From Candidatus Hinthialibacter antarcticus (GTDB lineage: Bacteria > Hinthialibacterota > Hinthialibacteria > Hinthialibacterales > Hinthialibacteraceae): a stretch of DNA of 64,000 nucleotides. Below the pieces are notes generated by a model. The model searched no databases and had not been told where the DNA came from. It worked only from the letters and a program-made list of their open reading frames with translations. Where the stretch lies: positions 248,001 through 312,000 of the forward strand of contig JAVCCE010000011.1 in the NCBI GenBank assembly GCA_030765645.1, in the 5' to 3' direction. Positions 1 through 6,875 of the stretch are shown piece after piece. Position 1 is the first letter of the stretch. Each line of letters starts with the position of its first letter. Position numbers and translations under genes: made by a program.

Positions 1-1248
1 CTGATCGTACAAGCATCAACCCTAGGCTTATCGCGGCATGTATCCGCCAATGACAAAATCCAAGTCGGCTGTATCGGCGTGGGCCCGCGCGGCACGGACG
101 GACTGCGCGATTTACTGCGCAATGACAACTGCACTGTGACTGCGTTGTGCGACGTGAAGAGCAACGTGTTAAAAGAAAAGACCGACCTCGTCAACCAATT
201 TTATGACAACCAGGAATGCAAGCCCTACCATGATTTTCGCGAACTGGTTAAGCGAAAGGACATCGACGCGGTGTTGGTCGCGACCTGCGACCATTGGCAC
301 GTTTTGACCTCTCTCGCCGCCGTGCGGTCGGGCAAAGATGTGTATATGGAAAAACCGATGGGGCTTTCGCTGGAAGAAGATCAGGTCATGCGCGCCGAAG
401 TGCAAAAACACAAACGCATCTTTCAATTTGGAACGCAACAGCGCTCGGATGCACAGTTTCGACGCGCCTGTGAGATCGTACAAAACGGATTAATCGGCGA
501 GTTAAAAACCATTCGCGTGTGGTCGCCGGGCAGCGCATCGGGCGGCCCGACCCAGACGGCGCCCGTTCCGCAGTGGCTCGATTATGACCGCTGGCTCGGC
601 CCCGCCCCCAAGGTCCCGTATACGGAAAACCGCTGTTCGAATGAATGGTGGTGGTATATATCAGACTATGCGCTTGGCTTTATCGCGGGTTGGGGCATTC
701 ACCCGATTGACATCGCGCTGTGGGGCGGCGAAGGCAAATTCACCGGGCCGTGGACAATTGAAGGGACCGGTGAGTTTCCTAGCGAGGGCGTGTGCGACAC
801 CGCCATGCACTGGGACATTGACATTCAACTCGGCAGCGGCGTGAAACTCGAGTTCAAAGGCCCACGCATCCCTCAGGACTGGATCGAACGCTATGGCGAG
901 AACGAAGGCCACGGCACCGCGTTTGAAGGCAGCGAAGGCTGGGTGTACGTGCGGCGCGGCAAGATGGTTTGTTCGAGAGAAATCACCGACGCCGACATCA
1001 AGACGCCGCTCTATCAAAGCGCCAACCACGTTGGCAACTATCTCGATTGCGTACGGTCGAGAAAACCAACCATCAGCCCGGTCGAGGTTGCGGTGCAAGG
1101 CGACGCGCTCTGTCATGTGAGCGACATTGCCATTCGGTTGCAACGAAAACTGACGTTTGATCCATCAACAGAAACATTCATCAACGACGCCGATGCAAAC
1201 AAACGGCTAAAGCGCCCCATGCGGGCGCCTTGGTCATTGCAGGCCTAA
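1..1248 (+). CDS. Gfo/Idh/MocA family oxidoreductase, 5' end outside window
   Basis: NAD(P)-dependent sugar dehydrogenase family. The reading frame is open from base 1 and runs through a leader-like stretch (ending SANDKIQ) into the Rossmann nucleotide loop GVGPRG, so the true start lies upstream; the GTG at 79 sits inside the Rossmann fold and is not a credible start. The family EKP motif is intact (YMEKPM), and a WGIHPIDIALWG segment supplies the conserved His and Asp of the active site. The C-terminal region ends in the PMRAPWSL-type tail seen in exported paralogues, so a lost Tat leader is likely (inference). It is followed after 30 bp by a DUF1080 gene, a pairing associated with 3-keto-glycoside metabolism in other bacteria. 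The exact substrate cannot be read from sequence. Confidence 0.9.
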   Translation: MIVQASTLGLSRHVSANDKIQVGCIGVGPRGTDGLRDLLRNDNCTVTALCDVKSNVLKEKTDLVNQFYDNQECKPYHDFRELVKRKDIDAVLVATCDHWHVLTSLAAVRSGKDVYMEKPMGLSLEEDQVMRAEVQKHKRIFQFGTQQRSDAQFRRACEIVQNGLIGELKTIRVWSPGSASGGPTQTAPVPQWLDYDRWLGPAPKVPYTENRCSNEWWWYISDYALGFIAGWGIHPIDIALWGGEGKFTGPWTIEGTGEFPSEGVCDTAMHWDIDIQLGSGVKLEFKGPRIPQDWIERYGENEGHGTAFEGSEGWVYVRRGKMVCSREITDADIKTPLYQSANHVGNYLDCVRSRKPTISPVEVAVQGDALCHVSDIAIRLQRKLTFDPSTETFINDADANKRLKRPMRAPWSLQA

Positions 1249-1278
1249 ATCAAAGAAGAAATCATGGGAGAAGCAAGA

Positions 1279-2025
1279 ATGAAATTACGCTTTCGTTTTA
1301 CTTTCGCGATGATTATATCTCTCGTTTTATGCGTGGGCGCCTTTGCCGCTGACGACGAGGGGTGGATTCCACTCTTTAACGGCAAAAACCTCGACGGTTG
1401 GACGCCGAAAATAAAAGGCTACGACTTGGGCGACAATTTTGGGAATACCTTTTACGTCGAAGACGGCGTCATCAAAGTAACGTATGAGAAGTACGACAAA
1501 TTTGACAAGCGCTATGGACACCTGTTTTTTAAGGAACCGTTTTCTAGTTATAAGTTCCGCCTTGAATACCGCTTTGTCGGCGAACAGTGCAACGGCGGCG
1601 AAGGCTGGGCGCTGCGCAACAGCGGCATCATGCTGCATTGTCAGGACCCTGCGACAATGACCAAAGATCAGGATTTCCCTGATAGCATCGAAGTGCAACT
1701 GCTGGGCGGCAATGGTAAAGACGACCGCTCTACCGCCAATCTTTGTACGCCGGGAACGCAAGTGGTGATGGACGGCAAACTCATCAAACAACATTGCACC
1801 AACTCCGCATCCGAAACCTACCACGGCGAACAATGGGTGACTTGCGAGGTTGAGGTGCATGGCTCGGGCAAAATCATCCACAAAGTCAACGGCGAAAAAG
1901 TGATGGAATATGAGAAATCGCAAAAAGACGACGGGACGCTAATCGAAGGCGGCTATATTTCCGTGCAATCCGAAAGCCATCCCTGCGAATTTCGGAATAT
2001 CGAAATCCTGCCGCTCGACAAATAA
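1279..2025 (+). CDS. Exported DUF1080 (3-keto-disaccharide hydrolase-like) protein
   Basis: 248-residue protein with a Sec signal peptide (hydrophobic core roughly residues 8-22, ending near AFA-AD) and one DUF1080 domain, a concanavalin-like beta-sandwich that begins with the typical WIPLFNGKNLDGW. DUF1080 proteins are linked to hydrolysis or lyase cleavage of 3-keto-glycosides. The ATG at 1279 is preferred over the ATG at 1264 because GGGAG at 1266-1270 lies at normal spacing before it and because it puts the signal peptide at the N-terminus. It sits 30 bp after a Gfo/Idh/MocA gene and before a strong terminator, so the two likely form a transcription unit: oxidation of a sugar, then cleavage of the keto-glycoside (inference). 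Confidence 0.88.
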   Translation: MKLRFRFTFAMIISLVLCVGAFAADDEGWIPLFNGKNLDGWTPKIKGYDLGDNFGNTFYVEDGVIKVTYEKYDKFDKRYGHLFFKEPFSSYKFRLEYRFVGEQCNGGEGWALRNSGIMLHCQDPATMTKDQDFPDSIEVQLLGGNGKDDRSTANLCTPGTQVVMDGKLIKQHCTNSASETYHGEQWVTCEVEVHGSGKIIHKVNGEKVMEYEKSQKDDGTLIEGGYISVQSESHPCEFRNIEILPLDK

Positions 2026-2054
2026 ACGCAACGCATCAGACTGTGCACAGCAAT

Positions 2055-2083
2055 AACGCCCTCGCTTTGAGGGCGTTTGTTTT
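2055..2083 (+). terminator. Rho-independent terminator after DUF1080 gene
   Basis: A perfect 9-bp stem, AACGCCCTC (2055-2063) pairing with GAGGGCGTT (2069-2077), with a 5-nt loop and a T-rich tail TTGTTTT. It lies 30 bp beyond the DUF1080 stop codon and closes the first plus-strand transcription unit. Confidence 0.85.
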
Positions 2084-2121
2084 GGAAGGCCTTTTTCGCT
2101 TTCTATAAGGAGCCGGTCATT

Positions 2122-2214
2122 AATTCGCTGTAGGGGATTGGGTGAAGCCGCTTTCGTAGTCAGCGGCAAAAAGCCGCGACGGAGACAAGCGAAATCCAAC
2201 CCCGACAGCGAATT
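2122..2214. repeat. Palindromic intergenic repeat (second short repeat family, copy 1)
   Basis: Near-palindromic element of about 93 bp. The left arm at 2122-2141 (AATTCGCTGTAGGGGATTGG) is complementary, with few mismatches, to the right arm at 2196-2214. An inner perfect hairpin GCGGC-AAAAA-GCCGC lies at 2163-2177. The core 2150-2210 closely matches 6682-6742. It lies between the terminator at 2055 and the kdsD-like gene. REP-like or MITE-like origin is inferred; no coding potential is seen. Confidence 0.65.
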
Positions 2215-2249
2215 CAATAAAACGACAAAACACGAAAGCGCTTACACCC

Positions 2250-2846
2250 ATGAACATTATTGAACGAATGAAAGACATCATTCAAAAAGAAGCGCAGGCG
2301 GTCGCGTCGATTCAAGTCAATCACGAATTTGAACGCGCCGTGCTGACGATGAATGAATGTAAGGGTAAAATCCTCACCACCGGAATCGGCAAAGCCGGAT
2401 ATATCGCGCGCAAGTTCGCCGCAACGCTATGCTCCACCTGCACGCCCGCCGCGTTCATCCACCCCGGCGAAGCGGCCCACGGCGACCTTGGCTTAGTCGA
2501 TCATCAAGACTGCATCATCGCTTTTTCAACGAGCGGCAAATCCAACGAAGTGATTGAGATGCTCGAATTGTCGCGCCATCTCAATTTAAACCACATCATC
2601 GGAATCACTTCGCATCCTGATTCGGAGCTACGCAAGGTCAGCGAGATCATTCTCGACATGGGCGTTGTTGAAGAAGCCTGTCCTCTGGGGCTAACGCCAA
2701 CCACCAGCCTCGCGGTCATGTTGGCGATATCCGACGCGCTGGCGATTGCCCTGATGGAACTGAAAGGCGTCGGCAAGAAAGATTTCGGCCTACGCCATCA
2801 CGGCGGCTACTTGGGCCGCCGCGCGCGCACCGACAACATTACTTAA
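2250..2846 (+). CDS. kdsD: Stand-alone SIS-domain arabinose-5-phosphate isomerase (KpsF/GutQ family)
   Basis: 198-residue cytoplasmic protein of one SIS domain. It has the family signatures TTGIGKAGYIARKFAATL, the HPGEAAHGDLG loop and the FSTSGKSNE sugar-phosphate-binding segment. The family interconverts ribulose-5-phosphate and arabinose-5-phosphate for Kdo synthesis. The usual 320-residue enzyme carries two C-terminal CBS domains; this one stops after the SIS domain, as do known short forms, so regulation through CBS is absent. The C-terminal tail (GLRHHGGYLGRRARTDN) replaces the more usual HPGGxLGR. The gene is monocistronic and converges on the minus-strand esterase with only 2 bp between stop codons. 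Another SIS isomerase role is possible, but the GEAAHGDLG loop favours this assignment. Confidence 0.8.
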   Translation: MNIIERMKDIIQKEAQAVASIQVNHEFERAVLTMNECKGKILTTGIGKAGYIARKFAATLCSTCTPAAFIHPGEAAHGDLGLVDHQDCIIAFSTSGKSNEVIEMLELSRHLNLNHIIGITSHPDSELRKVSEIILDMGVVEEACPLGLTPTTSLAVMLAISDALAIALMELKGVGKKDFGLRHHGGYLGRRARTDNIT

Positions 2847-2848
2847 CG

Positions 2849-3760
2849 CTATTCTGGCAATTTGTAATCGCGCCACAACCAACGCAATGAATCGGGCAGA
2901 ATCGCGCCGCCGTGATTGCCGTTATGAGCGCCCTCGCCATAAACGAATTTATAATCGTAATCGCGAAACGCCAATGCCGCCGCCATCTGCTTATTGCCCA
3001 GCGGCCAGTTGCCATGCGCGTTGTCGAGGTCGTTGCTGCCGTCTTGAAGGAACACCCGAATCGGCAATTTTTCTTTATGCTTGCGAATCAGCGCTGGGTA
3101 GTTGTGCCCGCCGCGAATGTTGGTGAAACTGCCGACGTGGCTCAACACCTTACGAAACTGGTCGGGGCGTTCCCACGCAACAGTAAACGCGCAGATACCG
3201 CCGCTGCTGATTCCGCCGATGGCGCGGCCTTCGGGGTCGTCGATAATTTTGTATTGCTTTCGTACTTCGGGCAAAATTTCCTTCAGCAAAAATGTCGCAT
3301 AATCATCGCTCAACGTGTCATATTCAAAACTTCGGTTTTCGGGTTGCGGCCTCCAACCGGGATGTTCGGGCAGTTCTGTTTTTTTATGCCCGGGATCAAT
3401 AAACACGCCAATGGTCACCGGCATATCGCCTTTGTGAATTAAATTATCAAAAACAATCTGCGCATGAAAATCACCGCTGTCGTTCAAATAGGCATGACCG
3501 TCTTGAAACACCATCAACGCAGCGGGTTTGCTGCCATCGTACTGCGCGGGGACATAGACGTAGTAGCGCCGAATGGTTCCAGGGAACACGTTGCTGTCAT
3601 TCCATGTATACTCAATCACTTTACCCTGAGGAACGCCCTCCTGCCGCATGGAATCCGGGCCGTATGGATACCGCAGTTCAACCTGCGGCTCCTGCGCACA
3701 GACGTTATTCAACATTACTGTAACGACAAAAACGATTGCAATTCGACACTTTAAATTCAT
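2849..3760 (-). CDS. Exported Fes-like putative esterase (alpha/beta hydrolase)
   Basis: 303-residue secreted hydrolase of the putative esterase (enterochelin esterase-like) family. A signal peptide ends near NNVCA-QE. The nucleophile elbow is GGISSGGICAF and the C-terminal EGAHNGNHGG supplies the likely catalytic histidine. The start at 3760 is chosen because GGGAGA lies about 9 nt upstream and the signal peptide then begins directly; a longer frame to 3808 adds an unlikely extension. Paralogues in carbohydrate loci often remove acyl groups from plant or algal sugars, so a carbohydrate esterase role is plausible, but the substrate is unknown. The next minus-strand gene (DUF5060 glycosidase) ends 54 bp upstream, so the two may be cotranscribed. 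Confidence 0.85.
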   Translation of the reverse strand: MNLKCRIAIVFVVTVMLNNVCAQEPQVELRYPYGPDSMRQEGVPQGKVIEYTWNDSNVFPGTIRRYYVYVPAQYDGSKPAALMVFQDGHAYLNDSGDFHAQIVFDNLIHKGDMPVTIGVFIDPGHKKTELPEHPGWRPQPENRSFEYDTLSDDYATFLLKEILPEVRKQYKIIDDPEGRAIGGISSGGICAFTVAWERPDQFRKVLSHVGSFTNIRGGHNYPALIRKHKEKLPIRVFLQDGSNDLDNAHGNWPLGNKQMAAALAFRDYDYKFVYGEGAHNGNHGGAILPDSLRWLWRDYKLPE

Positions 3761-3814
3761 GCCTATAATCTCCCGATACGTATTATCAAAGCATGTTGAA
3801 TGTCTCAATGGATG

Positions 3815-5620
3815 TTATTTTTTTTTAATCAATACCGTCCAATCTTGAGTTGATTCATTCGGCGGCGTTCCAATCGACTGCTGGCCCGGGCCATTGATTT
3901 GGCTGACGGATCCCGTTTGTAATTTTCCGCCCTTGCGTGGATTAAACCATTTGACGCTAAAGGCGCCTTGATGGTCTTTCAGGTCTAAGGTTGTTTCGCC
4001 GCCGTTTTTCAAATAGACCACATAGATTTCTCCATCCTGGTAAAAACAGTAATCATCCTCAGCAGCAGTTAATTCATCTGCGCTTGTCATCGTCCAGAAT
4101 GGAACCTGTTGAGAATCAAAAAATTCCAGCGCATATCGGCACTGGTCCCAGAACAAGTCGCGTGAACGCCAATCCTCGCAGGTCAAGTCAGAATGGGGGT
4201 GTTTATAACCGAAATACCATTCGATCCCGGCGCCGCCCGCGAGCATGGTTCCCCACAAAGCGTTTTTGCGGGCATCGTTGTGCTCGGGGTCTTCACCATC
4301 CGTAAGTAATGAATGTGAGGCGTCGCCCGGTTCATCGCATGCGACCACCCAGGGCTTACCGGCCTTGGCGGATTTCCGAATCCAATTGAGCACCGCGCCG
4401 TGAACCTGGCTAAAGTCTGGTTTGTTGGTTTGAACCGAAGCGCCCGTAAGCGCCGACTGATCACCAAGCAAATCATCAAATGGCTGACCGTTATGAATCA
4501 CTATATTGTGTTGATACGGGTCGTGGTCGTGAAAATATTGCGCCATTGCGCGTCGTTCTTCTGTGTTTTGGCCTTCGTGGTTGCCCCATTTCCCATTTTC
4601 TTCACCCAGGTTCCAGTTCAAAGCGAGGTGATGGCTGAACCGGGCGATCAATTCGCGGTAATACAGTTTCCGTTCGACGCCTAAGGCGCCGCCGTCGAGC
4701 AGTTCCTGGTTTTCCGCTTCTTGCGTTTTAAAGTGAAGATACATGCCATTCTGCGTTCCATGCTCAAAAACGATTTCCCACTGATCCATTCTTGAAACAT
4801 CAATACGCAGCCGTTCGTCATAATCCGTATAAGGAAATACATTTTGATCATCGCCAATGATGTTAAGCGTTAGAAATGAAAAAACATTCATCCCCTCAGA
4901 GGCAAGATAGTTAATCGCGCCAATCAATCCTTTTCCCTTGCCGTCTTGCCAACTGGGGTCGCCGTTTTTCCAATCGCGAATGTGAGGCTCCCAGGTTTTG
5001 ATAAATTGATCTTTCTTACCGTCAGTCTTAAAATCGCCGTCAAAGTCAGCGTAAGAAAGCAGGTTTTCCGGCGCATCCGCGCCGCATTTTAAGAAATAGT
5101 CTTTCGTCCCTTCAAACTGAAGATGATGTTTGCCGACATAACTCAAGCGGCCCTTGGAACGAAAGTCGCGCCCGGTTTTATCGCTGGCGGTGATTGTGAC
5201 AACGCCAGTTTCTCCATCCATAAAGCCTGCGCTTTCACCAGCGTCAGGTTTTTCAGACACGGCAACATTATTTCCCTTACGAAACGAAACGCTGTACGTC
5301 CACGGCCCTATTGAATCGGGCGCGAAATGAACCCGCCAGATATTCCCCGATGTTGCGCTCGTGTTCGCGGCGTTTCCATCAGCAGCGAAATAACCGGGGA
5401 CAACATATTGGGAATCGCCTTTAGAGAAAGTCACATTGAGACGGTAGTCGGTAAACGGGTTCGGATTTGCATTTTCACTGGTCTCGGGGCCTTCAAATGA
5501 AATGGTCGCCTTATGCCAGGTTTTTAATTCACCGCTCACTTCGCCGCCAAAAGAAGCGACGCAAACATTCAGACAAATAGATAGAACCATCAATATGACT
5601 AAATTCGTTCGTACATTCAT
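3815..5620 (-). CDS. Exported DUF5060-containing glycoside hydrolase-like protein
   Basis: 601-residue secreted protein. After a signal peptide (ends near VCVA-SF) comes a DUF5060 Ig-like domain (about residues 30-130), then a TIM-barrel region of the DUF4038/DUF5060-associated glycosidase type. NWNLGEEN (with a probable acid/base Glu) and VVACDEPGDA (with a probable nucleophile Glu) mark the barrel. The C-terminal ~90 residues form a small beta domain like the collagen-binding module often attached to this family. The ATG at 5620 is preceded by GGAGG at good spacing; the in-frame GTG at 5635 is the poorer choice. It is probably cotranscribed with the downstream esterase at 2849. The exact glycan is unknown. 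Confidence 0.82.
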   Translation of the reverse strand: MNVRTNLVILMVLSICLNVCVASFGGEVSGELKTWHKATISFEGPETSENANPNPFTDYRLNVTFSKGDSQYVVPGYFAADGNAANTSATSGNIWRVHFAPDSIGPWTYSVSFRKGNNVAVSEKPDAGESAGFMDGETGVVTITASDKTGRDFRSKGRLSYVGKHHLQFEGTKDYFLKCGADAPENLLSYADFDGDFKTDGKKDQFIKTWEPHIRDWKNGDPSWQDGKGKGLIGAINYLASEGMNVFSFLTLNIIGDDQNVFPYTDYDERLRIDVSRMDQWEIVFEHGTQNGMYLHFKTQEAENQELLDGGALGVERKLYYRELIARFSHHLALNWNLGEENGKWGNHEGQNTEERRAMAQYFHDHDPYQHNIVIHNGQPFDDLLGDQSALTGASVQTNKPDFSQVHGAVLNWIRKSAKAGKPWVVACDEPGDASHSLLTDGEDPEHNDARKNALWGTMLAGGAGIEWYFGYKHPHSDLTCEDWRSRDLFWDQCRYALEFFDSQQVPFWTMTSADELTAAEDDYCFYQDGEIYVVYLKNGGETTLDLKDHQGAFSVKWFNPRKGGKLQTGSVSQINGPGQQSIGTPPNESTQDWTVLIKKK

Positions 5621-5789
5621 TTCTTCTTCCTCCACAAAGTATGAGCATCAATATATCAAACAAAATTGAAAAAATCACCTGTCTATACAAATAACGATCC
5701 TGGAAAAGCAGGTAAGAGGATATATTCTCGCCGCCGCCCGGCGTATAATATTGCCCAGTCAGTTCTATTTCACCGAAGGAGAATTTCCC

Positions 5790-6470
5790 ATGAAGAAGTA
5801 TGCCATTGCCGCACTGGTCCCCTGCCTTTGCTTGTCGTTGTTCGCATTAAACGCGACCGCCTCCCATCCCGACAGCAAAGACTGGCAGCCATTATTCAAG
5901 ACCGATTTATCCGACGCGATTTTCCCGGAAGGCGTTTGGACGGTTAAAGACGGCGTCTTCACCGCGAGCGAAGACCAAGCCCTGTGGAGCAAAAAAGAAT
6001 ACGACAATTACATTGTCGACCTCGAATTTAAAACCGCCGAAGGCACCAACAGCGGCGTCATCGTCCATTGCAGCGACATGGACAATTGGATTCCGAATTC
6101 CGTTGAAATCCAAATTGCCGACGACCACTCGGAAGAATGGGCCGACCATGACCGCACCTGGCAATGCGCCGCCATCTTTGGTCGCCTCGCCGCCAGCAAG
6201 AGCGTCGTCAAAAAGCCCGGCGAATGGAACCGCTACACTATCACCTGCCTTGATAACATGATCTACGTCATGCTCAACGGCGAAACCGTTACCGTTTGCG
6301 ATATGAGCAAATGGACGGATGCGAAGAAAAACCCTGACGGCAGCGAAATTCCCGCATGGCTCAGCAAACCAATGGCGACCTTGACCACCAAAGGCCACAT
6401 CGGCTTCCAGGGCAAACACGCGGGCGCCCCGATTTATTTCCGCAACATCAAAATTAAAGAACTCAAGTAG
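5790..6470 (+). CDS. Exported DUF1080 protein
   Basis: 226-residue protein with a Sec signal peptide (cleavage near NATA-SH) and one DUF1080 beta-sandwich beginning DWQPLFKTDLSDA. It differs from the classical NGKDLxGW start of the family, so it belongs to a more divergent branch. The ATG at 5790 follows GAAGGAGAA at ideal spacing; upstream in-frame codons to 5751 lack support. The gene is alone between the divergent DUF5060 glycosidase and a terminator. A 3-keto-glycoside hydrolase or a sugar-binding role is the family inference. Confidence 0.85.
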   Translation: MKKYAIAALVPCLCLSLFALNATASHPDSKDWQPLFKTDLSDAIFPEGVWTVKDGVFTASEDQALWSKKEYDNYIVDLEFKTAEGTNSGVIVHCSDMDNWIPNSVEIQIADDHSEEWADHDRTWQCAAIFGRLAASKSVVKKPGEWNRYTITCLDNMIYVMLNGETVTVCDMSKWTDAKKNPDGSEIPAWLSKPMATLTTKGHIGFQGKHAGAPIYFRNIKIKELK

Positions 6471-6494
6471 TTTCTGCTTGAATGGTATATGGAT

Positions 6495-6525
6495 AAAAGA
6501 GCGGGTTTCGGCCCGCTCTTTTTTT
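6495..6525 (+). terminator. Rho-independent terminator after DUF1080 gene
   Basis: An 11-bp perfect stem AAAAGAGCGGG (6495-6505) with CCCGCTCTTTT (6512-6522), continuing into a T tract to 6525. The mobile element copy A starts at 6528, directly after the T tract. Confidence 0.88.
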
Positions 6526-6527
6526 AT

Positions 6528-6677
6528 GGTTCTTCCGAAAACGGGGTACTTTTTTTTATAAATTGAATTGAGATTTCGCTGCATGTGGCATGGGTACAAC
6601 TTTGCTCGCCTCAATGCGGGCTTTCAGTCCCTTATGCACAGGCGCTTTCAGAGTTGCATCCATGTCTAATTTGGTTT
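6528..6677 (+). mobile_element. MITE-like element copy A, right end missing
   Basis: Starts with the left terminal repeat GGTTCTTCCG and follows the family consensus (poly-T tract, TTGAATTGAGATTTCGCTGC, the inner stem GGCATGGGTACAACTTTG and its partner) up to TTGGTTT at 6677. The right third with the terminal repeat GGATGAACC is absent, so this copy is truncated. It begins 2 bp after the T tract of the terminator of the preceding DUF1080 gene. No coding potential. Confidence 0.75.
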
Positions 6678-6681
6678 ACTG

Positions 6682-6742
6682 GCTTTCGTAACCAGCAGCA
6701 ATAAGTCACGCGAAGACAAGCAAAGCCCAACCCCAAAGCATG
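6682..6742 (+). repeat. Second short repeat family, copy 2
   Basis: Matches the core of the palindromic repeat at 2150-2210 over about 60 bp (shared blocks include GCTTTCGTA, GACAAGC and CCAACCCC). It adjoins the broken end of MITE copy A, suggesting that this insertion or a recombination removed the right end of copy A (inference). The rest of the gap up to 6875 holds only AT-rich sequence and a ribosome binding site. Confidence 0.6.
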
Positions 6743-6875
6743 ACTTGCATTTTCATCATTCATTGAAGCAATCATATTTCTCACATCTTCATCATTTCCG
6801 AATAGATTGACTCCATATATTTATGTTACGATGGCGGGAAATCGACTCCATGGAAACGCTACACGAGGTGAGACC

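Noticed and set aside
661-1143. 160-codon frame on the minus strand
   Set aside because: It lies wholly inside the Gfo/Idh/MocA gene on the other strand, has no ribosome binding site and no recognisable product.
5907-6614. 235-codon frame on the minus strand
   Set aside because: It covers the DUF1080 gene and the terminator antisense, and its N-terminus runs through mobile element copy A; no family signature.
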